Below, in pieces: positions 8,819 to 17,888 of a stretch of DNA of 64,000 nt. The stretch lies in assembly GCF_001704275.1 (NCBI RefSeq), contig NZ_CP011533.1, positions 6,386,001 to 6,450,000 on the forward strand, written 5' to 3'. This DNA is from Streptomyces noursei ATCC 11455. Lineage in GTDB: Bacteria; Actinomycetota; Actinomycetes; Streptomycetales; Streptomycetaceae. Under the pieces are notes generated by a model. The model was not told the origin of the DNA, ran no database searches, and was given only the letters and a program-made list of their open reading frames with translations. Each line of letters opens with the position of its first letter. The first letter of the stretch is position 1. A program made the translations under genes and the position numbers.

Positions 8819-9985
8819 CTAGCGCACGTCGGCGTAGCGCCCCAGCGTGATCGCGGCGAAGTTGCGGAGGGAGTCGGTGCCGGGGGCGAGGTAGCCGGTG
8901 TGGCCCTGGGCGCGCTCGGCGGGCACCCGGCGGGCGCCGAACGCCGGATCGGTGGGGTCAGTGCCGTGCCCCAGGCCGAACAGCTCGACGTTCGGGACGT
9001 CGCCGATCCAGTCCGAGGCGTCCCGCGCCGCCCAGACCCGGGCCGTGGTGTGCAGCTCCGCGGTGCTGTCCCGGCGCATCCCGGGGGAGCCGAAGACGAC
9101 GAGGTCGGCGAGCTGGCCGCGGCCGGTGTGCGGGACGGCGAGTCCGCAGACCACCGACCCGTAGCTGTGGCACAGCACGGCCGGGGCGGGGGTCCCGGTG
9201 GCGGCCAGGCCGGCGAGGAAGCGGGTCAGCCGGGGCGCGCCGGCCTCGGCGAGCCGGCCGGTGACGGCGTCCGGGCCGAGGCCGACCGGGGTGGTGTACC
9301 CGACCCAGGCGATCACCGCCGTCCGGATGCCGGGCGCCTCGGCGGCCATCTGCCGGCGCAGCGAGGCGGCCATCCCGGTCGGCGTGCCGTACGGGTCGGT
9401 GGCGCGGTCGAACGTGGTCAGGTCGATGTCCGAGCCCGGCACGATCACCGCGACGCGCTGCGCGGTCGCCAAGTCGCCGTGTACTTCCGCCACTTGGCCG
9501 CGTCCGCGCGGGTCGAAGGCGAGGATCCGGCGGCCGGGCGCGAGCAGCGCGGTGTAGCGCTCGGCCGTCTTCCTGGCCTGCCGGTGGTCCTGGAGGGTGC
9601 CCGCCGGGTCGGTGGCGCGGGCCAGCTCGCGGTCCCGTTCCGCGCGCAGGGCGCGGGCGTTGGCCTCGTACCGCAGGGCGACCGGTGCGCCGTCGAGGTT
9701 GCCGACGGTCAGCGGGTGCCGGGCGGCGAGCGCCTGCCGCTGGGCGTCGGTCAGGCCGGCGAAGAACCGGGCGACGTCGGCGGGGGAGGCGCTCGCCGGA
9801 TCCGGCAGGCGCACCCCGAGCGCGTGGTCGGCGCGCCAGGCGGCGGCGCCGGGGGCCGGGCCGGTGACCGCGGTCTGCGCGGAACCGGCCGCCCAGCCGC
9901 CGGTCCCCGCGACGACGGCCAGCGCGAGGACGGCGGCGGCGAGCGTCCGCTTGCCGCGTCGGGCGGCGTTCCGCAGCACGGTCAT
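8819..9985 (-). CDS. secreted or membrane-anchored alpha/beta hydrolase (DUF1023), copy 1
   Basis: A 388-residue protein with an N-terminal Arg-rich region and hydrophobic stretch (LAAAVLALAVVAGTGGWAAG), read as a signal peptide or anchor, then a DUF1023 alpha/beta hydrolase domain. The nucleophile elbow is [10 protein letters not shown] (Ser274), and a late GLGHGTDPTDPAFG block probably supplies the catalytic His. The start is the ATG at 9985, with GGAAGAGGGAGAGACC upstream. It lies just upstream of the acyltransferase gene. A clear paralogue lies at 13519-14733. DUF1023 proteins are common in streptomycetes and their substrates are not known. Confidence 0.87.
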   Translation of the reverse strand: MTVLRNAARRGKRTLAAAVLALAVVAGTGGWAAGSAQTAVTGPAPGAAAWRADHALGVRLPDPASASPADVARFFAGLTDAQRQALAARHPLTVGNLDGAPVALRYEANARALRAERDRELARATDPAGTLQDHRQARKTAERYTALLAPGRRILAFDPRGRGQVAEVHGDLATAQRVAVIVPGSDIDLTTFDRATDPYGTPTGMAASLRRQMAAEAPGIRTAVIAWVGYTTPVGLGPDAVTGRLAEAGAPRLTRFLAGLAATGTPAPAVLCHSYGSVVCGLAVPHTGRGQLADLVVFGSPGMRRDSTAELHTTARVWAARDASDWIGDVPNVELFGLGHGTDPTDPAFGARRVPAERAQGHTGYLAPGTDSLRNFAAITLGRYADVR

Positions 9986-10081
9986 GGTGGTCTCTCCCTC
10001 TTCCAGCGGTGTGGCGGAGGGAAAGGTAGAAAGCCGGTGCGTGACGCGGCGTCACACCGCGGAGCCAACTCCCGGGTGATA

Positions 10082-10118
10082 CCGGGGTAGGGGGTCCCGA
10101 CCGGCGGTCGTACCCCGG
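10082..10118. terminator. inverted repeat downstream of the two-component operon
   Basis: CCGGGGTA (10082-10089) pairs perfectly with TACCCCGG (10111-10118), and the 21-base interior contains further GC pairing. It lies about 90 bp after the response-regulator stop (10204, minus strand) and just upstream of the DUF1023 gene start. A terminator is most likely; an operator for the downstream gene is the alternative. Confidence 0.45.
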
Positions 10119-10203
10119 GAGGAGGAGCCGGGGGTTGCCCCCTCAGGGAGGGTGGGGCTACCCCGAAGACCGGGTGGGGACAACCCGAAACGGCGGTATC
10201 CGC

Positions 10204-10884
10204 TCACCGCTCGCCGGGTGAGACCAGCCCCGACTCATAGGCGAAGATCACCGCCTGGGCGCGGTCGCGCAGCTCCAACTTGGCCAGCACCCGGCCGATA
10301 TGGGTCTTCACGGTCTGCTCGGCGAGGATCAGCCGCTCGGCGATCTCCTGATTGGACAGACCGCGGGCGATCAGCTCCAGCACCTCCGTCTCGCGCGGGG
10401 TGAGGCCGTTGAGCCGCAGCGCGGTGCGGTCCGTACGGGGCGCCGGCCGCTGGCGGGCGAAGTCGGCGATCAGCCGGCGGGTCACCGACGGCGCGAGCAG
10501 CGCTTCCCCGGCCGCCACCACCCGGACCGCGGAGATCAGGTCGGCCGGCGGCGCGTCCTTGAGCAGGAAACCGGACGCGCCCGCCCGCAGCGCCTCGTAG
10601 ACGTAGTCGTCGACGTCGAAGGTGGTCAGCATCAGCACCTTCGGGCGGTGGGTGACCCCGATCGGCGGGTGGAGCAGCTGACGCGCCGCCTCCAGCCCGT
10701 CCATCTCCGGCATCCGGACGTCCATCAGCACCACGTCGGGGTGCACCTGCCGGCTCAGCCGGACGCCCTCGGCGCCGTCCGCAGCGTCGCCCACCACGTC
10801 GATGTCGCTCTGCGCGGCGAGCAGCGCGGCGAAACCCGCCCGCACCATGGCCTGGTCGTCGACGATGATCACGCGGGTCGTCAT
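10204..10884 (-). CDS. LuxR/NarL-type response regulator
   Basis: A 226-residue response regulator. The receiver domain has the acidic pocket VDD (9-10), the phospho-acceptor Asp55 in VLMDVRMPE, Thr in LTTFD and Lys in FLLKDAPP. A LuxR-type helix-turn-helix fills the C-terminus (LTPRETEVLELIARGLSNQE, EQTVKTHIGRVLAKLELRDR). The ATG start overlaps the stop of the kinase gene by 4 bp (ATGA, 10881-10884), so the two are translationally coupled and clearly partners. The target genes are unknown. Confidence 0.95.
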   Translation of the reverse strand: MTTRVIIVDDQAMVRAGFAALLAAQSDIDVVGDAADGAEGVRLSRQVHPDVVLMDVRMPEMDGLEAARQLLHPPIGVTHRPKVLMLTTFDVDDYVYEALRAGASGFLLKDAPPADLISAVRVVAAGEALLAPSVTRRLIADFARQRPAPRTDRTALRLNGLTPRETEVLELIARGLSNQEIAERLILAEQTVKTHIGRVLAKLELRDRAQAVIFAYESGLVSPGER

Positions 10885-12296
10885 GGGGCGTCGGAGTCCT
10901 TCGTGGAGAGGGGGTCGGGCGGGGTGCGCGGTGCGGAGAGCGGGAGTTGGGCGGCGACCCGGAAGCCGCCGTCGGGCAGCGGGCCGGTGTCCAGCGTGCC
11001 ATCCACCAGGCGCACCCGCTCCCGCATTCCCACCAGGCCGTGCCCGGTGCCGCTGGTCTCCAGCGGCGCGGACACCGGCGGGGCCGGCGGCTCGTTGACC
11101 ACCAGCACCGTCAGCCGCGCGCGGTCGGCGGTCACCGTCACCGACACCCGCGTCGATGCGCCCGGAGCGTGCCGCACCACGTTGGCCAGCGCCTCCTGGA
11201 CGATGCGGTACGCCGACAGGTCCACCGCCGGTTCGAGCGCCACCGGCTCCTCGGGCAGCACCAACTCGACCGGCACACCGGCCCGTACGGTCGCCTCGAC
11301 CAGCTTCGGCAGCTGGCCGATCCCGGGCTGCGGGGCCTTCTCCGGGGCGTCCTGCCGCTCGGTCTCCTCGCTGCGCAGCACCCCGAGCAGACGGCGCATC
11401 TCGGCCAGCGACTCGCGGGCGCTCGCCGCGATCGCCCCGAACTCCTCCTGGGCCTCCCGGGGTATCCCGCTGATGCGGTACGGGGCGCTGTCGGCCTGGA
11501 CCGTGATCACCGACATGTGGTGGGCGACGACGTCGTGCAGCTCGCGGGCGATGCGGGCGCGCTCCTCCAGCAGGGTGCGGCGGGCCCGCTCGGCTTCGCT
11601 GATGGTCTCCTGTTCCAGCAACTTCCGCTGGGCGTCGCCTCGTTCCCGCAGGGCGGCGCCGAGCAGCAGCACCACGCCGGACAGCACGAACATCAGCACC
11701 CAGGAGCTCTCGCTGCGGTCGGGCGCGACCGCCTCGAAGAGGATCCCCGTCACCCCGGTCGTGAGCCAGACCGCGATCAGGGTGCGCCGCCGCTCGCGCA
11801 CCGACAGCGCCAGCATCAGCGCGAGATAGCCGACGATCACCGTGGGCGGCCAGGGCCACGGGCGGCCCGCGACACCGTCGACGCCGGTCAGCACCCCCGC
11901 GCACACGACGTCCGCCCCGAACATCACCCACCACGCCTGCAGCGGCCGGGTCACCGCGAGCAGCAGCGGGACGCTCTGCGCGGTCGCCAGCGCGCCGGCG
12001 AGGCTGCCGGCCATGCCGTAGTCGTTGTGGAGGACATTGACCCCCGACGGCAGCAGGGACACCGCGAACAGGAACGCCACCGCGTACGGCAGGTTGCGCA
12101 CCCAGCGGCGCTGGACGCTGCCGAACAGCGGGGTGCCGGGGCGGTTCGGGGTGCCGAGTTCGGTGGCGAGCACCCGCAGCGCGGGCCGCGCGGCCCCGGC
12201 CACCCGGCGGGCGACGCGCAGCGCGGACTCGCGGGTCGGCCGGCGCCCGTCGCCGCCGGTCGGCCCGTCTTCGGGGGAGAGAGATCGTTTGGACAT
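10881..12296 (-). CDS. NarL-type sensor histidine kinase
   Basis: A 471-residue membrane sensor. An N-terminal cytoplasmic segment of about 60 residues is followed by several transmembrane segments between residues 70 and 215 (for example VAFLFAVSLLPSG, LMFVLSGVVLLLGAAL), then a HisKA_3 dimerisation domain with His254 in RIARELHDVVAHHMS and a HATPase_c domain ending GTGHGLVGMRERVRLVDG. No extracellular sensor domain is visible, so the membrane bundle probably does the sensing. ATG 12296 was chosen; an in-frame start further up would lie inside the large hairpin at 12327-12383. Partner: the regulator at 10204. Confidence 0.94.
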   Translation of the reverse strand: MSKRSLSPEDGPTGGDGRRPTRESALRVARRVAGAARPALRVLATELGTPNRPGTPLFGSVQRRWVRNLPYAVAFLFAVSLLPSGVNVLHNDYGMAGSLAGALATAQSVPLLLAVTRPLQAWWVMFGADVVCAGVLTGVDGVAGRPWPWPPTVIVGYLALMLALSVRERRRTLIAVWLTTGVTGILFEAVAPDRSESSWVLMFVLSGVVLLLGAALRERGDAQRKLLEQETISEAERARRTLLEERARIARELHDVVAHHMSVITVQADSAPYRISGIPREAQEEFGAIAASARESLAEMRRLLGVLRSEETERQDAPEKAPQPGIGQLPKLVEATVRAGVPVELVLPEEPVALEPAVDLSAYRIVQEALANVVRHAPGASTRVSVTVTADRARLTVLVVNEPPAPPVSAPLETSGTGHGLVGMRERVRLVDGTLDTGPLPDGGFRVAAQLPLSAPRTPPDPLSTKDSDAP

Positions 12297-12326
12297 CGCG
12301 GGATCAATGTAAGCGGACCGCACGCG

Positions 12327-12383
12327 GCCGGGCGTCATACCGTGGTGCGGGCTTCGGCCCCGTACCACGGTATGACGCCCGGC
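12327..12383. repeat. perfect 20-bp inverted repeat enclosing a TTCG-tetraloop hairpin
   Basis: Arms 12327-12346 and 12364-12383 are perfect reverse complements. The 17 bases between them continue pairing as GGGC-TTCG-GCCC. The whole 57-base unit can form one very stable hairpin capped by a UUCG tetraloop. It lies between the DUF4429 gene stop (12440) and the histidine-kinase start (12296), both on the minus strand. It could be a terminator for the upstream gene or a regulatory palindrome for the kinase operon. No T-tract follows. Confidence 0.75.
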
Positions 12384-12439
12384 GTCGGTGCGTCGGTGCG
12401 TCGGTGCCGCGGGCCGGCCGCCGGGGGAGCACCCGCCGC

Positions 12440-13318
12440 TCACAGCTCCGCCAGCAACTCCGCCTTCTTCGTGCTGAATTCGACGTCCGTCAGCAGTCCC
12501 GCCTCGTGCAGCTCGCCGAGGTGCCGGATCCGGTCGGCGATGTCGGCCGGGTCCCGGCCGGTGCTGCCGGCGCGCCGCACCGGTGCCCGCTCCGGCCCGT
12601 CCGGCGCGGGCTCGGCGGCCCGCACGGCCTGGAGGACGGAGGCCGCGAACGGCAGGGACTCGTGGACCGGCCCGTAGCCGAGCCCGAAGACCACCGCGGT
12701 CGGGTCCTGGTCCGCCTCGCCCGAAGGCCGCTCGGGGGCGTCCCGCTCCAGCAGCCGCAGATAGCCGTTGAGGATCTCCGGCGATCGCCACTCCACCCCG
12801 GCCAGCTCGCCGATCGCGAAGGTCTGGTCGCCGCTCTTCCACTTCGCCGACGACGCGCCCGTCCAGAACCAGCGGAAGACCACCGACCGGCCGTCGAAGG
12901 ACGCCTTGCCGTCGTACGCCTTGAAGTGCAGCGGGGGCGGGGGCGCGGCCACCAGGTGCCGCTCGGCCGGTTCCTCGGCGGCGGGGCCCAGCGCCGCGCG
13001 CAGCTCGTCGGCGTAGTACGAGGCCAGCGTCTCGCGGTCGGCCGGCAGTACCAGCCGGTAGGGGTCGGCGTCCTCCCTGAGCTGTCCGTTCGCCGCCTCC
13101 ATCAGGGGGTCGGCACCCTGCCGCGGCACGGCGCGCAGCACCACCGTGCCGCGCCTGCCCGCGGAGACCTCGACGGATCTCAGCGCCTCGTACGGAATGC
13201 GTCGCTCGCCGAGCGCCTGGAACAGCCTCGGCCTGCGGATCCCCCGTTCGAAGCGGATGAGTACGGAGTCCGAGTCGAACTCCCAGGCGGCGTGAAAACC
13301 GACTAGCACATCACCCAT
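12440..13318 (-). CDS. DUF4429 domain protein with C-terminal SHOCT domain
   Basis: A 292-residue cytoplasmic protein. The N-terminal half and the middle carry two PH-like DUF4429 repeats (GFHAAWEFDSDSVLIRFERG, then FKAYDGKASFDGRSVVFRW), each starting with the same beta-strand pattern. The last 35 residues (ADRIRHLGELHEAGLLTDVE, then FSTKKAELLAEL) form a SHOCT helical hairpin, a module often used for oligomerisation. ATG 13318 was chosen over the ATG three codons upstream because MGDVLVGFHA is the usual family start. Function unknown; monocistronic by spacing. Confidence 0.88.
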   Translation of the reverse strand: MGDVLVGFHAAWEFDSDSVLIRFERGIRRPRLFQALGERRIPYEALRSVEVSAGRRGTVVLRAVPRQGADPLMEAANGQLREDADPYRLVLPADRETLASYYADELRAALGPAAEEPAERHLVAAPPPPLHFKAYDGKASFDGRSVVFRWFWTGASSAKWKSGDQTFAIGELAGVEWRSPEILNGYLRLLERDAPERPSGEADQDPTAVVFGLGYGPVHESLPFAASVLQAVRAAEPAPDGPERAPVRRAGSTGRDPADIADRIRHLGELHEAGLLTDVEFSTKKAELLAEL

Positions 13319-13518
13319 GCGGCTCATCGTATGCGGGTGGTTGCCCGCCCGTCCCCCTTCCGGACACCGGCGCTACGCGTGTCAAAAGGGCTCCCGGTCG
13401 CCCGGTCGTCACCCTTGCCCTGTTCACGTCACCCGGCGCGGGTGCGGTTCCCGCGGGTACGGCCCGTCCCCGGGCGCCGGGCCGTACCCGCGGGCGCCGG
13501 CGGTGGCGCGGCCGGCCG

Positions 13519-14733
13519 TCAGGCCAGGTCCGCGCTGCAGCGGGGGTCGCTGGCGGCGCAGTCCACCGACCCGAGGTCGCCCACCCCGACCAGGGCGAAG
13601 TTGTGCAGGCTCTGGGTGCCGGGCGCGAAGTAGCCGGCGTGGCCGGCCGCGCCCTGGGCGGAGAGGATCCGGGCGCCGAACGACGGATCGACCGGGTCGG
13701 CACCGTGGCCGAGCCCGCCGACCTCCAGGTACGGCACGTCCTGGATCCAGTCGTCGGCGTCCCGCATCGCCCAGACCCGGGCGTGCGTGCCCAGGCCCGA
13801 CAGGTTTCCGGCCCGCATGCCGGGGCTGCCGGCCACCGCGATGTCGGTGACGTCGTCGGGGAGGTCCCGGGCCGCGACCCCGCACACCACGGACCCGTAG
13901 CTGTGGCAGAACAGCGAGACGGAGTCGGTGGACGGCAGCGCGTCCACCAGGGAGCGCAGGCGGACGGCCCCGGCCCGGGCGAGCTGCCCGGTGGCCGCCT
14001 CGACGCCCAGTCCGGACGGCGTGGTGTAGTCGGCCCAGGCGATCACCGCCGTACGGGCGCCGGGGCGGGCCGCCCGCTCGGCTTCGTACAGGGACTTCGC
14101 CATGCCCACGGGGGCGGCCGTCGCCTTGGCGGTGCGCTCGAAGGTCGAGAGGTTGGTGTCCACGCCGGGCACCACCACGGAGACCCGGTCGGCGGTGGCG
14201 AGGTCGCCGAAGACCTCCGCGGCCCGGCCGTCGCCCGCCGGGTCGAACGCCAGGATCTGGCGGCCCGGGCTCATCAGGGATTCGAGGCGGTGCATCAGCC
14301 GGCTCGCCTCCTGGCGGCCGACGGGCGTGAGCCGGTGGTCGTCCATGCGTCGCTTCTCGATCACGCGGGCGTCGTCGATCGCCATCTGGTTGGCGCGGTA
14401 CCGGAGCGTGACGGGGGCGCCGCCCATGTTGCCGACGACCAGCGGGTAGCGGTGCGCCAGCTGCGCGCGCTCGGCCCGGTCGAGGGAGGCGAAGAAGGCG
14501 CGGACGGTAGCCGGTGCGGCGTCGGGGTCGGGCAGCGGCCGTCCGTGGAACGTGGCGTGCCGCCAGGCGTTCTTCGCGGTGGCCAGGGGGTTGGCGTCCT
14601 CCTTGGTGCTTCTGATGGCCGTCCAGCCCGTGATGGCGAGCATCACGAACACCACCAGCAGGGCGAGCGCGGCACGCCAGACTGTGGACTGCAGGAAACC
14701 GGAGGAGGGACCGAGGCCCGGGAAAGAAGTCAC
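13519..14733 (-). CDS. membrane-anchored alpha/beta hydrolase (DUF1023), copy 2
   Basis: A 404-residue paralogue of the protein at 8819-9985. A transmembrane segment lies near residues 18-40 ([20 protein letters not shown]), then DUF1023 with the same nucleophile motif [13 protein letters not shown] and the late [18 protein letters not shown] block. It has an extra Cys-containing tail ([16 protein letters not shown]) that could form a disulfide outside the cell. The start is the ATG at 14733. The gene stands alone, 172 bp from the TetR gene on the same strand. The substrate is unknown; the copies share motif order but differ in tail. Confidence 0.87.
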   Translation of the reverse strand: MTSFPGLGPSSGFLQSTVWRAALALLVVFVMLAITGWTAIRSTKEDANPLATAKNAWRHATFHGRPLPDPDAAPATVRAFFASLDRAERAQLAHRYPLVVGNMGGAPVTLRYRANQMAIDDARVIEKRRMDDHRLTPVGRQEASRLMHRLESLMSPGRQILAFDPAGDGRAAEVFGDLATADRVSVVVPGVDTNLSTFERTAKATAAPVGMAKSLYEAERAARPGARTAVIAWADYTTPSGLGVEAATGQLARAGAVRLRSLVDALPSTDSVSLFCHSYGSVVCGVAARDLPDDVTDIAVAGSPGMRAGNLSGLGTHARVWAMRDADDWIQDVPYLEVGGLGHGADPVDPSFGARILSAQGAAGHAGYFAPGTQSLHNFALVGVGDLGSVDCAASDPRCSADLA

Positions 14734-14905
14734 CGCGGGCCACCCTAGGAGACGCGGGAGGGTGCCCGTGGGCCCCCGTGAGCCATCTCACGTTTCGTGC
14801 AGGGTATTTGTGTCAAAACGGACACATTGCATCGTTGTTCGATGCTCGGTTGTGCAGGCCCGATCTCATTGAGGCGTGAACCGATCACGCACCGGACGGG
14901 GGGTG

Positions 14906-15604
14906 TTACGCCTGGTCGTGGGCGTGTTCATGCCCGGCGCGAGGGGTCCCCTTCCCCCGCCAGTCGGTCTCGATCGCCGGTCCGATGTGGTCCAGATAGG
15001 ACTGGGTCACCTCGCGGATCGCCGCCACGCTGCAGTCGTGGCCCTCGCCCCACACCTTCCCGGCCACCCGCATCACGCCGCCGAACGCCGCGACCAGCAC
15101 CCTCGGGCGCGGGTCGACGTCCACGTCCAGCCCCTCCCGCCGGGCGATCAACTGGGCGATCTGCTCCTCCAGTTCGGTGAAGCGCCGCAGATGCGCGGCG
15201 ACCAGCGCCGGAGTCGACTCGATCATCTGGAACGTGCGCATGTACAGATCCACCGGGATCACCGACGCGATGGCGTTGCCGATCTCGTCCCAGGCGGTCA
15301 GTACCGCGCCGCGCAGGGCGGGCAGCGGCGGCTCGTCCGCCGGCCGGGCCCGAAGCTCCTCCAGGAAGCGCGCCTCGACCATGTCCTGGACGGCGAAGGT
15401 CACTTCCTGCTTGTTGCTGAAGTACCGGAAGAAGGTGCGCTGCGAGACGTCCACGGCCTCGGCGATCTCGTCGATCGTCGTGGCCTCGTAGCCCTGCTCC
15501 GTGAACAGCTCCAGCGCCGCGCGGATCAGGGCGTCGCGGGTGCGCTGCTTCTTGCGTTCGCGCAGCCCGCCGGGGGGAGTCGTCTGCGGCGTCGGGTCCG
15601 CCAT
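14906..15604 (-). CDS. TetR family repressor of the divergent MFS efflux gene
   Basis: A 232-residue TetR regulator. The helix-turn-helix lies at residues ~18-65 (RDALIRAALELFTEQGYEAT, IAEAVDVSQRTFFRYFSNK). The C-terminal ligand domain resembles that of drug-efflux repressors, and the tail is His-rich (GHEHAHDQA). It diverges from the DHA2 transporter gene at 15720; the 115 bp between them hold two inverted repeats (see 15658-15706). By analogy with QacR/LfrR-type pairs it should repress both genes until a toxic ligand binds. The inducer is unknown. Confidence 0.92.
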   Translation of the reverse strand: MADPTPQTTPPGGLRERKKQRTRDALIRAALELFTEQGYEATTIDEIAEAVDVSQRTFFRYFSNKQEVTFAVQDMVEARFLEELRARPADEPPLPALRGAVLTAWDEIGNAIASVIPVDLYMRTFQMIESTPALVAAHLRRFTELEEQIAQLIARREGLDVDVDPRPRVLVAAFGGVMRVAGKVWGEGHDCSVAAIREVTQSYLDHIGPAIETDWRGKGTPRAGHEHAHDQA

Positions 15605-15657
15605 CCTGCGCCGCCTTTCCGTGGAATTCTCGCTGCTCAGGATACCTGTGAGCTAAA

Positions 15658-15706
15658 TGACAGTTACCGACTCATGAATTACTTTGTCAACTGTCAGTAG
15701 CTGACA
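15658..15706. promoter_or_regulatory. TetR operator region in the divergent promoter
   Basis: TGACAGTT (15658-15665) is matched by AACTGTCA (15689-15696). Overlapping this is a tight palindrome TGTCAG-tag-CTGACA (15692-15706). A -35 TTGACA on the minus strand (15685-15690) would serve the TetR gene. For the transporter the -10-like ATTAG ends about ten bases before its ATG, which suggests a leaderless or near-leaderless transcript. Confidence 0.7.
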
Positions 15707-15719
15707 TTAGCCTCGAATC

Positions 15720-17321
15720 ATGAGCTCTCAGACCCCGGTTGCCCACGTCGCACCGGAACTTCCCGTACCGGAGCCTCGCAAGGGGCTGCGGGGCCATCCC
15801 TGGTTGACGCTGTTCTCCGTCGCCATCGGCGTGATGATGGTGGCGCTCGACAGCACGATCGTCGCCATCGCCAACCCGGCCATCAAGCAGGATCTGGACG
15901 CGTCGCTCGCCGACGTGCAGTGGATCACCAACGGCTACATGCTCGCCCTGGCCGTCTCGCTGATCACGGCCGGCAAGCTCGGTGACCGCTTCGGCCACCG
16001 CCAGACCTTCCTGATCGGCATCACCGGCTTCGCCGTCGCCTCCGCCGCCATCGGGTTCTCCGGCCAGGTCGCGCTGGTCATCGTCTTCCGCGTGCTGCAG
16101 GGGCTGTTCGGCGCGCTGCTGATGCCCGCCGCGCTGGGCCTGCTGCGCGCCACGTTCCCCGCCGAGAAGCTGAACATGGCCCTCGGCGTCTGGGGCATGG
16201 TCATCGGTGCCTCCACCGCCGGCGGCCCGATAGTCGGCGGACTGCTGGTCGAGCACGTCAGCTGGCAGTCCGTCTTCTTCATCAACGTGCCGGTCGGCGC
16301 GCTGGCCCTGGTCCTCGGCCTGGTGATCCTCAAGGACCACCGCGCGGAGAACGCCCCCCGCTCCTTCGACATCCCCGGCATCGTGCTGCTGTCCGGCGCG
16401 ATGTTCTGCCTGATCTGGCCGCTGATCAAGGCGACGGAGTGGGGCTGGGGCTCCATGACGACCTGGGGCTTCCTGATCGGCTCGGTCGTCCTCTTCGGGC
16501 TCTTCGCGGTCCTGGAGAGCCGGGTGCGCGAGCCGCTCATCCCGCTGCGGATGTTCCGCTCCGTGCCGCTGACCGCGGGCACGATCCTGATGGTCCTGAT
16601 GGCCTTCGCCTTCATGGGCGGCCTGTTCTTCGTGACGTTCTACCTCCAGAACGTCCACGGCATGTCCCCCGTCGACAGCGGACTGCACCTCCTCCCGCTG
16701 ACCGGCATGATGATCGTCGGCTCGCCGCTCGCCGGCGCGCTGATCACCAGGTTCGGCCCGCGCATCCCGCTGGTCGGTGGCATGGTCGTCACCGCCGTCG
16801 CGATGTACGGCATGTCCGGGCTGGACGCCGGCACCACCACCGGCCCGATGTCCGTCTGGTTCGCCCTGCTCGGCCTGGGCCTCGCGCCCGTCATGGTCGG
16901 CGCCACCGAGGTCATCGTGGGCAACGCCCCGCTGGAGCTCTCCGGCGTCGCCGGCGGTCTCCAGCAGGCCGCGATGCAGGTCGGCGGCAGCCTCGGTACC
17001 GCCGTGCTCGGCGCGGTGATGGCGTCCCGCGTCGACCATGACCTTCCGGGCAAGTGGCAGGGCGCCGGCCTCCCGCCGCTGCGGCCCGAGCAGCTCTCCA
17101 TGGCGTCCGACGCCGTCTCGGCGGGCCTCGCGCCGGTGCCGAAGGGCACCCCGAAGCCGTACGCCGAGAAGATCACCGCGGTCGCCCACGACACCTTCGT
17201 CTCCGGCATGGGCCTGGCCTTCACGGTCGCCTGCGGGGTGGCGGTGCTCGCCGCCGCCGTCGCGCTCTTCACCAAGCGCGGCGAGAACGCCGAGGCTGGC
17301 GCCGGCGTCGGCCACATCTGA
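15720..17321 (+). CDS. DHA2 family (EmrB/QacA) MFS drug efflux transporter
   Basis: A 533-residue membrane transporter with about 14 hydrophobic segments. The DHA2 signatures are present: motif D1 with an acidic residue in the first helix (GVMMVALDSTIVAIANPAI), motif A (GKLGDRFGHRQTFL) and motif C (GVWGMVIGASTAGGPIVGG). It should export cationic or amphipathic drugs by proton antiport. The start is ATG 15720; no clear Shine-Dalgarno sequence precedes it, which fits a leaderless message. It is divergent from its presumed repressor gene at 14906. The substrate cannot be inferred. Confidence 0.94.
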   Translation: MSSQTPVAHVAPELPVPEPRKGLRGHPWLTLFSVAIGVMMVALDSTIVAIANPAIKQDLDASLADVQWITNGYMLALAVSLITAGKLGDRFGHRQTFLIGITGFAVASAAIGFSGQVALVIVFRVLQGLFGALLMPAALGLLRATFPAEKLNMALGVWGMVIGASTAGGPIVGGLLVEHVSWQSVFFINVPVGALALVLGLVILKDHRAENAPRSFDIPGIVLLSGAMFCLIWPLIKATEWGWGSMTTWGFLIGSVVLFGLFAVLESRVREPLIPLRMFRSVPLTAGTILMVLMAFAFMGGLFFVTFYLQNVHGMSPVDSGLHLLPLTGMMIVGSPLAGALITRFGPRIPLVGGMVVTAVAMYGMSGLDAGTTTGPMSVWFALLGLGLAPVMVGATEVIVGNAPLELSGVAGGLQQAAMQVGGSLGTAVLGAVMASRVDHDLPGKWQGAGLPPLRPEQLSMASDAVSAGLAPVPKGTPKPYAEKITAVAHDTFVSGMGLAFTVACGVAVLAAAVALFTKRGENAEAGAGVGHI

Positions 17322-17888
17322 CCGTCGTCGTACCGACGCCCGCGGCGTCACCCGGTCCGCCCCACGGCGCGCGGCCGGCCGAGACACCCCTCGGTCGGCC
17401 GCGCGCCGTCGCGCGTACGGGGGCGAACACGGGCCCGGCCCCCACCCCCCCCCCGCGTCAACCCGCCGCTCTCCTCCCGCGTCCGCCGGCAATCGCCGTA
17501 CTCCAGACGGCAGTTGGCCACCGGTCCGCACGGCGTATCCCTCATCCGGATGAAGCCAGCCGGGAACCACCGCCCCCCGTCCCCGCCTCCTGGGCGAGCG
17601 GCCCGCTCGACTTCCTTGCCGCGCCCGCGAGGAACGGTTTCCGCACTCCGTCCCGGCCGCCCGCGACGCGTCAACTCCGCTTCGCGGCCCGCCGATTCAC
17701 CCCCGACGGGTCATCCCCATACCTGATCCGGGTGGAGGAGCCGCCACGGCCTTGGCGGACGCCCCCGCTCCGCCGCACGCTCGATCCCGAACCCGCCGCG
17801 GGCACCCCGCCCGCAGCGGACGCCACCGCCGTGGCCCGCGCCGAGACCGCGCGGCCCGCCACGGCCACGACACGGGGGAGAGACTCCT
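17322..17888. other. 567-bp intergenic stretch without a recognisable gene
   Basis: Between the MFS gene and the I36-type gene no frame has a convincing start, ribosome site and domain. The stretch is very GC rich and holds a run of ten C near 17450. The last bases carry the promoter and GGGGGAGAG ribosome site of the following gene. Confidence 0.6.

Noticed and set aside
10204..11934. 576-codon minus-strand frame merging the response regulator with upstream sequence
   Set aside because: Upstream of ATG 10884 it is the wrong frame of the kinase gene; the ATGA overlap gives the true start.
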